The notes: generated by a model not told the origin, from the sequence alone. 64,000 nt of DNA from Clostridia bacterium (GCA_017550035.1 JAFYLS010000092.1:26522-90521), one strand, 5' to 3'; positions 25,958-35,187 are shown, counted from the first letter of the stretch. Program-made: numbers and translations.

Positions 25958-25998
25958 ACGGGATGGATGCTGACGATCCGTCCCGTTCTTTCTTTTTT
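25958..25998 (+). terminator. Intrinsic terminator after the FRG gene
   Basis: An 11-bp stem with one mismatch (25958-25968 with 25976-25986) followed by TCTTTCTTTTTT. It separates the FRG gene from the convergent mreB gene. Confidence 0.85.
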
Positions 25999-26023
25999 GC
26001 TTTTGTATTGTATGCTGCGCTGC

Positions 26024-27049
26024 TTATTTGCGCATCTGGTTGCGGCTGCCGATAAAGCGGCCGTATTCGCTCCAGTTTTCCAGCGTCAGACCGCAGCCGC
26101 GGGCTACACATTCGTGGGCGTTTTCGGCTACCCGGCAGTCAATTTTCAGCGTCTTGCTGACAGCCTGGGAAATCATGCTCAGGTGGGCGCCGCCGCCGGT
26201 CAATACGATGCCGTTGTCAAAAATATCGGCAGCCAGCTCGGCGGGGGTCTGCTCCAGCACGGCGTGAATGCTTTCCATCAGTTCTTCCAGCGGGCCTTCA
26301 ATGGCTTCGGTCACTTCGTCGGAGGTGATGCGCAGCACTTTGGGCAGACCGGAGATCAGGTTGCGGCCGGTTACTTCCATGTAAAGCTGTTCGGGCAATT
26401 GCAAAGCGGAACCGATGTTCACTTTCAGGTCTTCGGCAGTCATTTCGCCGATGAGCATGTTGTGCTTGAGGCGGATATATTTGATGATGGCGTCGTCCAG
26501 TTTATCTCCGCCGATTTTCACGCTGTCGCGCAGCACGCAGCGGCCCTTGGAGATGACGGCAATTTCCGTCATGCCGCCGCCGATATCCACCACCATGGAG
26601 CCGTAGGTTTCGCCCACGGGCAGTCCTGCGCCGATGGCAGCCGCCATGGGGCGTTCCATCAGATGGGTGCGGCGGGCGCCTGCGGAAAACAGGCTGGCGG
26701 TGATGGACTGACGTTCCACTTCGTTCACGCCGGCAGGCAAAGAAAGCACCACGCGGGGGCCGCCGAGGAACAGCCTTTTGCCTACCACCTGCTGCACAAA
26801 GTAGTTGAGCATGCCGGTAGCCATGGCAAAATCGTCAATGGTGCCGTTTCTTAAAGGCCGCATGGCCACGATGTTGCTGGGCGTACGTCCCAGCATGCGG
26901 TAGGCTTCATGCCCCACAGCCAGCACGGCGCGGCTTTCGCGGTCGAAGGCGATGACGGCCGGTTCGTCCAGCACAATGCCCTTGTTTTTGCCGTAGATCA
27001 CTACACTGGCGGTGCCAAGATCCACGCCGATATCCATTACCTGAGCCAT
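26024..27049 (-). CDS. mreB: Rod-shape protein MreB/Mbl
   Basis: 341 aa actin-like ATPase. Phosphate 1 motif GVDLGTASVVIY, DEPAVIAF, VVLSLPAGVNEVERQ, phosphate 2 VVDIGGGMTEIAVIS and the adenosine motif GIVLTGGGAHL. It polymerises under the membrane and guides sidewall peptidoglycan synthesis. GGAG lies about nine bases before the ATG. No mreC or mreD follows, which fits an Mbl or MreBH paralogue rather than the main mreBCD copy. Confidence 0.93.
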   Translation of the reverse strand: MAQVMDIGVDLGTASVVIYGKNKGIVLDEPAVIAFDRESRAVLAVGHEAYRMLGRTPSNIVAMRPLRNGTIDDFAMATGMLNYFVQQVVGKRLFLGGPRVVLSLPAGVNEVERQSITASLFSAGARRTHLMERPMAAAIGAGLPVGETYGSMVVDIGGGMTEIAVISKGRCVLRDSVKIGGDKLDDAIIKYIRLKHNMLIGEMTAEDLKVNIGSALQLPEQLYMEVTGRNLISGLPKVLRITSDEVTEAIEGPLEELMESIHAVLEQTPAELAADIFDNGIVLTGGGAHLSMISQAVSKTLKIDCRVAENAHECVARGCGLTLENWSEYGRFIGSRNQMRK

Positions 27050-27422
27050 TGGAAAAGTCTCCTTAACAGGGGAACGCAGTATTGTTTGCCTTCAGTAAGG
27101 CGTTCTTTGCGCGCTCCGTCCAACTTCTATTTCGACGTTTGCCGGAAAAATCCTCTTTTTGCCTTTCGGAACGGCATGTAATCTCCACTTTGAAACAAAA
27201 AAAGAGGGAAATATGGCGGTTATCTACCACTTTTATCGAAAAACGTCGTCTTTCGTGCGGGAAAAATGAATGCGAAATACCACCAGCAGAAAAACGGATC
27301 GCTTGGAAGCGGTATGGGCGGCATTTCCAACCACATTGTAAAAGATTTCCTTCCGGATGTCAACTTGAGACATGGCAAAGAAAAACATGCATAGAATGGG
27401 GGTGAAACAGGGCGCAATGCGC
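27050..27422. other. Intergenic region between divergent mreB and ZIP genes
   Basis: No gene of normal size is seen. On the minus strand a 16-codon frame (27177-27127) with GGAG six bases upstream of its ATG could be a basic leader peptide for mreB; this is weak. The rest is A/T-rich without clear repeats. Confidence 0.4.
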
Positions 27423-27451
27423 TTGACATGTGTTAGTTAGTCTGGTATAAC
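27423..27451 (+). promoter_or_regulatory. Sigma-A promoter of the ZIP-DUF368 pair
   Basis: TTGACA (27423-27428), 17-base spacer, TATAAC (27446-27451). The start codon of the ZIP gene lies about 48 bases downstream. Confidence 0.8.
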
Positions 27452-27498
27452 AGGAAGGGTTTTTCTGAGGATTTCCTATTAAGAGGCGAGGTTTGCTT

Positions 27499-28200
27499 AT
27501 GAACACTTTGACGGTATTGGCAGCGGCTTTTATTTCCGGCGTGGTGGGTACGGGTCTTGGCGGACTCATCGGCGTGATTTTTCCCCGGGTTTCCGATTTG
27601 ACGCTCAAACGCATGCTCAGCGCTACGGCAGGATTGATGCTGTCCATTGTATGTGTGGAACTGCTGCCGGAAAGCATGCACCATTCCGTTTTGTGGAGCT
27701 GCCTGGGGTTGGTGACCGGCGTGGCATTGATGCTGCTGCTCTCTCCCCTGATCCGGGAAGATAACGATAAATCCCGCACGGGCAAACTGGTGGGCGCAGG
27801 CATTGCACTGCATAATTTCCCCGAAGGGCTGGCCATCGGCGCCGGCATGGCAGGCTCGGGGCTTCTGGGAATCAGTCTGCTGCTTACCATTGCGCTGCAT
27901 GATATTCCCGAGGGCATGGCCATGGCCATTCCGCTGCGCGAAGGCGGATCGGGCCGCAAAAAGGCGGTGCTGGCATCCATCATCAGCGGTGTGCCCATGG
28001 TGCTGGGAGCGCTGGTGGGCGTGCTGATCGGCGGTGTGGGCGATTCTGCGCTGGCCTTCTCTCTGGCGCTGGCAGGCGGCGCCATGCTGCAGGTTACCTG
28101 CTGCCAGCTGATTCCCGAAAGCGCGGACAAAAATACCGGCACTTTCCTGATGTACGGCATTCTCTTTGGCACGGCAGTATGCTTTTTCCTGCATGTGTGA
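27499..28200 (+). CDS. ZIP family metal transporter
   Basis: 233 aa with eight predicted TM helices. TM4 carries HNFPEGLAIG and TM5 carries HDIPEGMAMA, the two metal-binding motifs of GufA-type ZIP importers of zinc or other divalent cations. The loop between TM3 and TM4 is short and lacks the His-rich stretch of larger ZIPs. The ATG at 27499 has GGCGAGG upstream. A 59-base gap to the DUF368 gene suggests co-transcription. Confidence 0.9.
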   Translation: MNTLTVLAAAFISGVVGTGLGGLIGVIFPRVSDLTLKRMLSATAGLMLSIVCVELLPESMHHSVLWSCLGLVTGVALMLLLSPLIREDNDKSRTGKLVGAGIALHNFPEGLAIGAGMAGSGLLGISLLLTIALHDIPEGMAMAIPLREGGSGRKKAVLASIISGVPMVLGALVGVLIGGVGDSALAFSLALAGGAMLQVTCCQLIPESADKNTGTFLMYGILFGTAVCFFLHV

Positions 28201-28259
28201 TATAATGAAAAAAGACCTGTACGGGTCTGATGCTTTGATAACAGGAGAAGGATAAAACA

Positions 28260-29153
28260 ATGAAAAATATGAAAAAATGGCTTCTGGATGTGCTGCGCGG
28301 CATGGTGATCGGCGTGGCCAACATTATTCCCGGTGTGTCCGGCGGCACCATGATGGTGTCCATGGGCATCTATGACACGCTGATCTACTGCATCACCCAC
28401 CTTTTCAAGCAGCTGAAAAAGAGCCTGCTCACCCTGCTGCCCTACGGCGTGGGCATTGTGGCGGCGCTGGCCGGCCTTTCCTTTATCATCACCGGCTGCA
28501 TGGACCGCTTCCCCCTGCCCACGGCCTGCATGTTCATCGGCCTCATTCTGGGCGGCGTGCCTGCCATCTGGAAGGAAATGAAACACGAAAAGAAGGGTGC
28601 TGTCGGCATGGTGCTGCTGATTTTGTCCTTCGCGCTGATCGTGGGCATGCAGCTGATGAAAACCGAAAACGTGGCAGTCATTGAGCTGAGCCTGCTGGAA
28701 GTTATGAAATTGCTCCTCTTTGGCTGCATTGCTTCCGCCACCATGGTCATCCCCGGCGTGTCCGGCAGCATGATTCTGATGATCCTGGGCTATTACCGCC
28801 CCGTGATCGACGCCATCAAGGGCACCATGACGGCGCTGCAGGCGCTGGACTTTGCCGGCGTGTTTGCCAATGTGGGCATTCTGCTGCCCTTCGGTGCGGG
28901 CGTTGTGGTGGGTATTTTTGCCATCGCCAAGCTGATCGAATGGCTGCTGCATAAGGCCAAGGGCCCCACCTACTGCGTGATCATGGGTCTGGTCATTTCT
29001 TCTCCCGTGGTGGTTTTGATGGAAGCTTTCGCCAACGGCGCCGTGCTGACCTTTGGCACCGTGGTGTGCTCTGTAGTTACCCTTGGCGCCGGCTATGCCG
29101 TGGCGTACATCATGAGCCGTCTGGACGAAAAGGTGGAAAAGAGCAAGGCGTAA
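28260..29153 (+). CDS. DUF368 membrane protein, probable polyprenyl-phosphate transporter (PopT family)
   Basis: 297 aa, about eight TM helices. The paired motif NIIPGVSGGTMM near 22 and MVIPGVSGSMILM near 160 shows the internal duplication of DUF368. Members were shown in recent work to return undecaprenyl phosphate across the membrane for reuse in peptidoglycan and polymer synthesis. CAGGAGAAGG precedes the ATG. A strong terminator follows. The paired ZIP gene suggests co-regulation, but a reason is not visible. Confidence 0.85.
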   Translation: MKNMKKWLLDVLRGMVIGVANIIPGVSGGTMMVSMGIYDTLIYCITHLFKQLKKSLLTLLPYGVGIVAALAGLSFIITGCMDRFPLPTACMFIGLILGGVPAIWKEMKHEKKGAVGMVLLILSFALIVGMQLMKTENVAVIELSLLEVMKLLLFGCIASATMVIPGVSGSMILMILGYYRPVIDAIKGTMTALQALDFAGVFANVGILLPFGAGVVVGIFAIAKLIEWLLHKAKGPTYCVIMGLVISSPVVVLMEAFANGAVLTFGTVVCSVVTLGAGYAVAYIMSRLDEKVEKSKA

Positions 29154-29177
29154 AAACGCATAGCACAGACAAAATAT

Positions 29178-29205
29178 AAAAGCGGCTGGTAAAGCCGCTT
29201 TTTTT
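29178..29205 (+). terminator. Intrinsic terminator after the DUF368 gene
   Basis: A 9-bp stem (29179-29187 with 29193-29201) and a T run to 29205. Confidence 0.88.
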
Positions 29206-29234
29206 GTTAGCTATTTTGTTTACGTTTTTGCCGA

Positions 29235-29981
29235 TCAGTTTTCGGGACGGATGAGGATGAGGGGGGTCAGTTCGTCGCCCTGACCGGAGGGATTGTCGTG
29301 CATGGCGTCCTGAATCTGCTCGTCGGTGAGGGGGAAACCCTTGCACTTGCCCAACTGATCCTGCTGGATGTCGTTGGCGTCCATCAGCACCACGGGAATG
29401 CCCGTCTTGGCGTAGAGTTCATCGCACAGTTCCACGGGGTTTTCGGGGTTGATCAGCGCCAGCTGCTTGTACACGTCAAAGCTGGAGCGGAAGTAGAAGC
29501 CGTCAATGCCGCCCACGCCCTTGCCGCACACCTTGTAGAACACGCCTTTGATGCCAAAGGGTTTCGTCAATGCGGAGCACACCACGGCCAGCAGCACCCG
29601 GGGCAGACCGCACAGGTCAATGACCAACTGCAGCTTGTAGGGTTCGTGCATGCCAACGCCGGTGTGGTTGATGGCGGCAAAGCGCCACAGGAAATTGGCC
29701 CAGAAGCCGGGCTTTACTTCTTCACGGGTGCGCACGCTTTCCACGCACATGCACATGACCTTGGCGCCGAAGGAGAGCATATCGCCTTCCTGATAGAGGG
29801 GGCGCACATACTTTTCCACCAGTGCAGCCTGGTCTTCGCCGCGCTGCACAAAGTGGGTCTGGATGGCCAGGCGGCGGTACTTACGGCCGTCCTTGCCTTC
29901 CACCACGCCGCGGTCGAAATAGGTAACGCCGTTTTCTTCGCGGCGCTGTTCTTCTAAATTACGGGACGGAATGATGCCCAT
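29235..29981 (-). CDS. Coenzyme F420-0:gamma-glutamyl ligase-like protein (CofE family)
   Basis: 248 aa. Family segments include YRRLAIQTHFVQRGED, GDMLSFGAKVMCMC, GVGMHEPYKLQLVID, GKGVGGIDGFYFRSSFD and VVLMDANDIQ. CofE adds glutamates to F420-0, but Clostridia rarely make F420 and no other F420 genes are here, so a different gamma-glutamyl ligation is likely. The start at 29981 has GGAGG eight bases upstream. Monocistronic. Confidence 0.75.
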   Translation of the reverse strand: MGIIPSRNLEEQRREENGVTYFDRGVVEGKDGRKYRRLAIQTHFVQRGEDQAALVEKYVRPLYQEGDMLSFGAKVMCMCVESVRTREEVKPGFWANFLWRFAAINHTGVGMHEPYKLQLVIDLCGLPRVLLAVVCSALTKPFGIKGVFYKVCGKGVGGIDGFYFRSSFDVYKQLALINPENPVELCDELYAKTGIPVVLMDANDIQQDQLGKCKGFPLTDEQIQDAMHDNPSGQGDELTPLILIRPEN

Positions 29982-30049
29982 TGTACTTTCCTCCATAAGA
30001 CTGCAAAGCAGCCTTTTTCTTCCTTAGGATTAACCTATTTTACAACGCT

Positions 30050-31222
30050 TTATGCGTCCTTGTCAATTGATGATGCATCTTTGCTGCCGGGAGATGGCAG
30101 CAGTTCTTTTCCTTTTTTCTGGATATTGCTGACCAGCGTCCTCAGCGCGGCTTCCCCCAGGTCCACCATCAGCCTGAGCACTTTGTCCTTGTGCTCCTTA
30201 TCTACCGTGCGGAGGGATTTTACCATCTGCGGCAGGGCGCTAAAGAATGCGGCGGGCGCATCCCGAAGGGTTCTTGCGTCCATGTGGGAAAGCGTTTCAA
30301 ACACTTCCCGGAGAAATTCTTCCCGCTGGGTTTCGGAAAGGCTGTTCAGGAAATCGCGGGCCACTACGGTCATGTATTCGCTGTAAGGGGTCATGCCTTC
30401 TGCCCGGATCAAGCGGTTTCCCACCACCTGCCAGGTAAAGGCGTCGTGCTGCAAAAGGCCCAGGGCTTTTGCTTCCACCACGGCGGAAATGTTTTCCTCC
30501 TGTTCCAGAAGCCTTCCCACCACCGAACTTTCCGGCAGTATGATGCGTACTTTATCCCGGATATCGGCAGTGTCCAGAGATTGGCGAAGCGCCCGGGAAA
30601 AGCCGGGGCCGTCCAGATTGGCAATGCGGTCAATGCGGCTGCGGATGCTTTCGTCTGCTTTGCAGGCGGCAAAGACCGAAAGGTTTCCGCCTTTGGAATG
30701 TCCTGTCAAAAGCAGTTTTCCCGTCAGCAGCGGAGACAGCATGCTCAGGTATTCCGCTGATCGCACCTGGGCAGGAATGGGGTCGCTGAGCGCCATGAGC
30801 AGATCTTCCTTCCAGCCGGTCACGGAATCGTCCGTGCCGCGGAAGGCGATCACGTTCATTTCCCCGGGCAAAAGAAAACAGATGGCGGCGAACTGGGTCT
30901 CTTCCGTCAGTTCATCCACATAGGCGCACAGGGGAATATCCCGGTATCGGGGCGCTTGCGCACAGGTTTCCAGCAGCGTGCGCAGATTTTTCCACATAAA
31001 GCTGTGCTGATGGATGCGCTTGCCTTCGCTGTCGTATTCCAACAGCCTTTGTGCAGCTGACTGCAGCGTGACATAATGGGGAAACAGTTTCAGCGTGGGC
31101 ACAAAGGGACCGAAGGAAATGTAGGCAAGCTGGGAAAACAATAGTTCATCCACTTCGCCGACCGGGCACTGGTCAAAGGAAAGGTCGCCGCGCCAGTGCA
31201 CATAATCAATCAGGTTGGGCAC
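30050..31222 (-). CDS. DUF2974 alpha/beta-hydrolase (Mbeg1-like)
   Basis: 390 aa. Lipase-type nucleophile elbow GHSKGG near residue 175, with an earlier FRGTDDSVTGWKEDL block and LDGPGF. A catalytic His candidate lies in the region of AFTWQVV. The C-terminal ~110 residues are helical and charged. GTG at 31222 is preferred: the extended ribosome site GGAGGTGAT sits upstream, and a second GTG at 31234 lies inside it. No signal peptide. Substrate unknown. Confidence 0.8.
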   Translation of the reverse strand: MPNLIDYVHWRGDLSFDQCPVGEVDELLFSQLAYISFGPFVPTLKLFPHYVTLQSAAQRLLEYDSEGKRIHQHSFMWKNLRTLLETCAQAPRYRDIPLCAYVDELTEETQFAAICFLLPGEMNVIAFRGTDDSVTGWKEDLLMALSDPIPAQVRSAEYLSMLSPLLTGKLLLTGHSKGGNLSVFAACKADESIRSRIDRIANLDGPGFSRALRQSLDTADIRDKVRIILPESSVVGRLLEQEENISAVVEAKALGLLQHDAFTWQVVGNRLIRAEGMTPYSEYMTVVARDFLNSLSETQREEFLREVFETLSHMDARTLRDAPAAFFSALPQMVKSLRTVDKEHKDKVLRLMVDLGEAALRTLVSNIQKKGKELLPSPGSKDASSIDKDA

Positions 31223-31276
31223 GGAAAGAATCACCTCCGTGACGATGGGGAATCGGGGGAATCAATATGCGCTGTG

Positions 31277-33277
31277 TTATTCCAGGGTGTTCTGTTCGTC
31301 CAGCAGCTTCTGCACATCGGCAAAGTAGGTGTTCACTTCAGCATCTGTCAGCTTCATGCGCCTGGCCAGCATGGAGACGATTTTTTTCGGGCGTACTCTT
31401 GCGTAATACTTGACGGCGTCCACGTTCTGGCGCCATTCCTTCATGGTCAGGTAAGGCCAGCGTTCATTCTGCCGGGGCAGGATCTCTTCCAGTATATTCT
31501 CCCAGGGCTCAAACTTGCTTTCTACATAGGGCCACAGGAAGCTGCTTTCCAGCATTTCAGCAAACCGGCGCAGGAACTTGTCCTTCATTTCAGGTACCCG
31601 CAGCAGTGCGTTCAGCGGCTCGTGGCGGAAAGCCTGAATGGGCCGGTTCAGATCCTTGATGTAGTTTTCAAGGGGCGCGGCATCCATGGACAGGAAGCCT
31701 GCTTCCACGTCAAAGAGCAGATATTTCCATTTTTCGCCGGGGATGCGGTACATGCGCACGTTGGTAATATCGTAATTGCCGATGATGATCTCAAAGGCGG
31801 CGTGGGTGAACAGGGAATCTACATCCAGCCGGTCCAGCACATACTCAAGGTTTTCCGGTACGTTCAGATCTTTTGTTTTGCAGAATTCGCACAGCGCCAG
31901 CCAGTCTTCGTTGGAGCCGTTTTGCACATAGGCGTCGGAGCCGGTGCGGGCCAGAATGTCAATGTTATCCACCGTGTCTTCATCGGTATAGGGCACGTTT
32001 TCCCACGCGGCTACGAAATGCTTGTTGATCTTTTCACGCAGGTTGTAGTGGCCCCAGTATTCGCCGTTGATGTATACCTGAATGGGAAGGGCGTCCTGAT
32101 AGATGATATCCAGCTTTTCCGCAAGGGAGGTAAACACCACGTCTCTCAGGCGGGTGGAAAAGGCGTCCGAATTGGTGGAGCGGAGGAGGATGGATTTGTA
32201 GCTGTCGTAATCCCGGTTGGGGAAGGGGTTAAAGTAGAAGCGGTCTTCACCGAAGGCGTCCCGGGCATAGAGGGCAATGGATTTCTGGCTGTTCTGCCTG
32301 GCGCTGTGGCCGGATGCGGTGAAGGTGCCCATCTGGTTGATGAGGCACATGCCGTTTTCATCAAAATATTCGATGTGGATGGGATATTCCCATTCTTTTT
32401 CGTAATTGGGAACGCTGCCCGTGCCTTTGCTCAAGGCGCCGGTTTTCTGGTCAAAGAGGTATTTGTTGTCCGTGGTCAGGCACACCACCGCAACGGGCGA
32501 GGAATCATTGAGCAGGTAGGTGGCGGCAGCCGTCTGGGAGGGTACGCGCCCGTTTTCAAAGGCAATGACGCGCAGGGATGCGGTGTCTTTGAGGGTCAAA
32601 CCTTCCGCAGGAAAAACGGGGCTTGTTTCGGTGGGCGTTTCGCCGTTTAAGGTATAGTGCAGCGTCTGGGTGGGTCTGCCTGCCGCAAACACCGTGACGC
32701 TGTCTTCATAAAAACCGCCGGGGGTCATAATGACGGGTTCGTCCGCCCGGGCCATAAATACCGTATCTGCGTTCTTTTTGCCCGGCGTCTGCTGGGCAAA
32801 AAAGCCTGTTTCTCCTTCTGCCGTTACGCCGTAGGAGACGTTGCCGTACTGACGGGGGAAGGAAAAACGCTGCATCAAGGCGCCGCTGTCGGTGGACAAG
32901 ATCACATCATCGCCATCGACGGACAGCTTGAAGCTGGCGTAGTATTCGCCGTTTTTGCCCTTGTCCATGTCTTCGCCCGTGCAGTAGACCAGCAGGCTTT
33001 CGCCTTTTTTCAGCTTCACGTTTTCGGGGAACTGCCACAGGAGCGTGTTGTTGATATCGTCGCTCAGGTACCAGCCTGAAAGATCCCAGGTTTCATTGGA
33101 GGGGTTGGTGATTTCCACCCAGTCATAGGCGTGTTCGTTTTTATAGGTGCCGTTTTGCGCCATGATTTCGCTGATGTAGGGGCTTTCCGCCGCCTGTGCA
33201 AAAACAGGTGCACAGGAAAGAAGCGTGCACAGGCACAGCAAAAGAGCAGTCAGACGCTTGCAAACCGTGTTCATCAT
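31277..33277 (-). CDS. Secreted CotH-kinase-like protein with lamin-tail domain
   Basis: 666 aa. Sec signal peptide (~1-30, ending AQAAES), lamin-tail domain (~33-135; ISEIMAQNGTYKNEHAYDWVEITN), a chitobiase-like beta domain (~185-255), then the CotH kinase domain (~275-600; INGEYWGHYNLREKIN, and KYLLFDVEAGF with metal Asp). CotH-type proteins phosphorylate spore coat or secreted proteins. Its presence fits a spore-forming lineage, but a role in wall or matrix modification is equally possible. No lipobox or anchor. Likely monocistronic. Confidence 0.88.
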   Translation of the reverse strand: MMNTVCKRLTALLLCLCTLLSCAPVFAQAAESPYISEIMAQNGTYKNEHAYDWVEITNPSNETWDLSGWYLSDDINNTLLWQFPENVKLKKGESLLVYCTGEDMDKGKNGEYYASFKLSVDGDDVILSTDSGALMQRFSFPRQYGNVSYGVTAEGETGFFAQQTPGKKNADTVFMARADEPVIMTPGGFYEDSVTVFAAGRPTQTLHYTLNGETPTETSPVFPAEGLTLKDTASLRVIAFENGRVPSQTAAATYLLNDSSPVAVVCLTTDNKYLFDQKTGALSKGTGSVPNYEKEWEYPIHIEYFDENGMCLINQMGTFTASGHSARQNSQKSIALYARDAFGEDRFYFNPFPNRDYDSYKSILLRSTNSDAFSTRLRDVVFTSLAEKLDIIYQDALPIQVYINGEYWGHYNLREKINKHFVAAWENVPYTDEDTVDNIDILARTGSDAYVQNGSNEDWLALCEFCKTKDLNVPENLEYVLDRLDVDSLFTHAAFEIIIGNYDITNVRMYRIPGEKWKYLLFDVEAGFLSMDAAPLENYIKDLNRPIQAFRHEPLNALLRVPEMKDKFLRRFAEMLESSFLWPYVESKFEPWENILEEILPRQNERWPYLTMKEWRQNVDAVKYYARVRPKKIVSMLARRMKLTDAEVNTYFADVQKLLDEQNTLE

Positions 33278-33327
33278 GTTTCATTTCCTTTTATATACTG
33301 TTTGCGGAGGTATTACGGCAAAGAGAA

Positions 33328-33612
33328 TTACAGATACCGTTCGTTGATGGATTTCTTCGCGTCGGGATCAATATATTCCACTTCCATGCGGTCAAAGGGT
33401 ACATCTTCCAGAAAATGCTCCTTCAGGAAGCGGGTCTGGGAGAATTCTTCCCAGTCCCTTTCGTGCCGGGAAAGCACCATGGGCCGGGTAACATCCAGTT
33501 TGTGGCATGCCGCATCCAAAGCGTCCTGCCATTCTTCGTGACTACAGGGTACGGTAAAATCCCGATCAATGCGGGTGCGCTTCATGAGCCGCACCCAGAT
33601 GCCGCCTGCCAT
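33328..33612 (-). CDS. Small hypothetical protein
   Basis: 94 aa, soluble, rich in Asp/Glu/Arg, ending DAKKSINERYL. No domain recognised. AAAGGAG lies nine bases before the ATG and the codon use is ordinary, so it is probably real. It sits 50 bases upstream of the CotH gene on the same strand and may be co-transcribed with it. Confidence 0.6.
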   Translation of the reverse strand: MAGGIWVRLMKRTRIDRDFTVPCSHEEWQDALDAACHKLDVTRPMVLSRHERDWEEFSQTRFLKEHFLEDVPFDRMEVEYIDPDAKKSINERYL

Positions 33613-33693
33613 AGATCAATACTCCTTTGATGATGCAGTCTGTTATGATCATGCTGTTTTGTGCCGCAGGGAAAGATGGTCTTTGGCACTGTC

Positions 33694-33812
33694 TGAAATG
33701 GGGTCTGGGCCCTGCCCGCTTAGTCCATGCTGCCGCAGACGACAAACATGTCGTGTGACGGAGAATTTAGGATTGCACAACATGGTCGAAAATGGCTGCG
33801 GGCCCTGCCCGC
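33694..33812. repeat. Repeat element abutting the rsmE stop, with a partial copy of the rsmE end
   Basis: A 15-base palindrome (33798-33812) touches the rsmE stop, followed on the minus strand by ATTTTCGACC (33793-33784) and the TCGTGTGACGGAGA end (33751-33764). A second, diverged copy of the last ~20 bases of rsmE plus stop, hairpin and ATTTC lies at 33695-33740. Confidence 0.75.
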
Positions 33813-34535
33813 TTAGTCCATGTTGCCGCTGAGCGCCATGATGCCGATGATGGCGGCAAGGCCGGCCGTCTCGGTGCGGAAAATGCGGGGACCCAGGGTG
33901 ACGCACTGCGCGCCGGCGGCTGTCATTTGTGCTACTTCCTCTGCGCTCATGCCGCCTTCCGGACCGATCACAACGGCAATGTCCCGGGGGAAACTTCCGC
34001 CTTTTTCATACAGCGCTTTCAGGCCGTTTCCTTCCTGGTCTTCCCAGGGAATGAGGGTCATTTCGTGCTTCGGAATGAGAGAAAGCAGCTGCTTGAGGGT
34101 AATGGGCGCGCCGATTTCGGGGCACAGGGCGCGGAAAGACTGCTTGGCTGCTTCGTGGGCAATGCGCTGACAGCGCTGCACCTTTTTGTCCGCATCCTTA
34201 TTTTCCCACTTGCTTACGCACCGGGGCATGCTGACGGGCACGATGCGGCGGACGCCGGCTTCGGTGCATTTTTGCACGATGTAGTCCATTTTATCGCCCT
34301 TGGGGATGCCCTGATACAGCGTGATGCGCACGCTGGCTTCGGTGGTGGGCAGTTTTTCCATGAGCTCAAATTCGCCGCTCAGGGTAAATTCCGAGGCGTA
34401 CAGTTCGCCGTCCAGAATGAGGGTGATGCTTTCCCCTTCTTTCAGGCGCATCACGCTTTTCGCATGGTGCATTTCATCCTGATCCAGCCGTGCGTGGCGT
34501 TCGTCCATACCCGGCTGAGCAAAAAAACGGGGCAT
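33813..34535 (-). CDS. rsmE: 16S rRNA m3U1498 methyltransferase
   Basis: 240 aa. N-terminal PUA-like domain (HHAKSVMRLKEGESI) and a C-terminal SPOUT knot with IGPEGGMSAEEV and LGPRIFRTETA, which bind S-adenosylmethionine. It methylates N3 of U1498 in the ribosomal decoding centre. GGGAGG precedes the ATG. prmA, its usual Firmicutes neighbour, is absent. The gene end has been partly duplicated downstream. Confidence 0.94.
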   Translation of the reverse strand: MPRFFAQPGMDERHARLDQDEMHHAKSVMRLKEGESITLILDGELYASEFTLSGEFELMEKLPTTEASVRITLYQGIPKGDKMDYIVQKCTEAGVRRIVPVSMPRCVSKWENKDADKKVQRCQRIAHEAAKQSFRALCPEIGAPITLKQLLSLIPKHEMTLIPWEDQEGNGLKALYEKGGSFPRDIAVVIGPEGGMSAEEVAQMTAAGAQCVTLGPRIFRTETAGLAAIIGIMALSGNMD

Positions 34536-34698
34536 AAAAACCTCCCGGAAAGTCAGAATATTTTTCGTTCACGCCTTATTTTATCAGAAAAAGCGATGCT
34601 TGAAAAGGGGGCGCACCGCTATGGGTGGTGGAGGAAAGCGGATGCTGTGCGCAACATATGCCAATATGAAAAAAAGTTCAAAAATATTTGAAAAATGC

Positions 34699-34727
34699 TT
34701 GCATTTTGATACGGTGCGTGCTATAAT
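34699..34727 (+). promoter_or_regulatory. Sigma-A promoter of rpsT
   Basis: TTGCAT (34699-34704), 17-base spacer, TATAAT (34722-34727), 47 bases before the rpsT start. Confidence 0.8.
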
Positions 34728-34773
34728 AACCAATGCTTGTCTGAGCAAAGCATTTACCAGGAGGTGAAGGAAG

Positions 34774-35043
34774 TTGCCTAATATTAAGTCCGCTATGAAG
34801 CGCGTGAAGGTTTCCGAAAAGAAGAATCTGCGGAATCGTATGGTGAAATCTGGTGTGAAGACCGCTGTGAAGAAGTACTACGCGGCCCTGAACGAGGGCG
34901 TTGCCCCCGCCAGCGCGCAGCTGAGCGCCACCACCTCCGCTGTCGATAAAGCGGTTGCCAAGGGTGTTATGCACAAGAACGCTGCCAATCGCAAGAAGGC
35001 GCGTATGGCCCTGGCTCTGCAGAAGGCTTCTGCCAACGTGTAA
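34774..35043 (+). CDS. rpsT: 30S ribosomal protein S20
   Basis: 89 aa, rich in Lys/Arg/Ala, three-helix bundle. Starts MPNIKSAMKRVKVSEKKNLRN, with KKARMALALQKA at the end, as in S20. The start codon is TTG at 34774, with the strong site GGAGGTGA upstream; UUG starts in rpsT are known to help autoregulation in other bacteria. Monocistronic between a promoter and a terminator. Confidence 0.96.
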   Translation: MPNIKSAMKRVKVSEKKNLRNRMVKSGVKTAVKKYYAALNEGVAPASAQLSATTSAVDKAVAKGVMHKNAANRKKARMALALQKASANV

Positions 35044-35067
35044 TCTTAACGGCTTCTGAGCCGAACA

Positions 35068-35099
35068 AAAACCCCGTGGAGTTTTCCACGGGGTTTTTT
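35068..35099. terminator. Intrinsic terminator after rpsT
   Basis: Perfect stem (35068-35080 with 35085-35097) and a T run to 35099; A residues on the other side allow use in both directions. Confidence 0.9.
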
Positions 35100-35144
35100 G
35101 ATGGTTTCACCGGATTCTTCAGGCAGCATTGCTGACTGCCATTG

Positions 35145-35187
35145 CCCGTCTCCCCTGACATGGAAGCTGTCGGGAGACGGGATTTTT
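35145..35187 (+). terminator. Second hairpin with T tail
   Basis: A 14-bp stem with one bulge (35145-35160 with 35168-35181) followed by ATTTTT. It may back up the rpsT terminator, but its arms share the CCGTCTCCC motif of the nearby repeats, so it may be a repeat part. Confidence 0.6.

Noticed and set aside
29235..29981. Evidence for coenzyme F420 synthesis
   Set aside because: Only the CofE-like ligase is present; no other F420 pathway gene is in the window, so the cofactor itself is not claimed.
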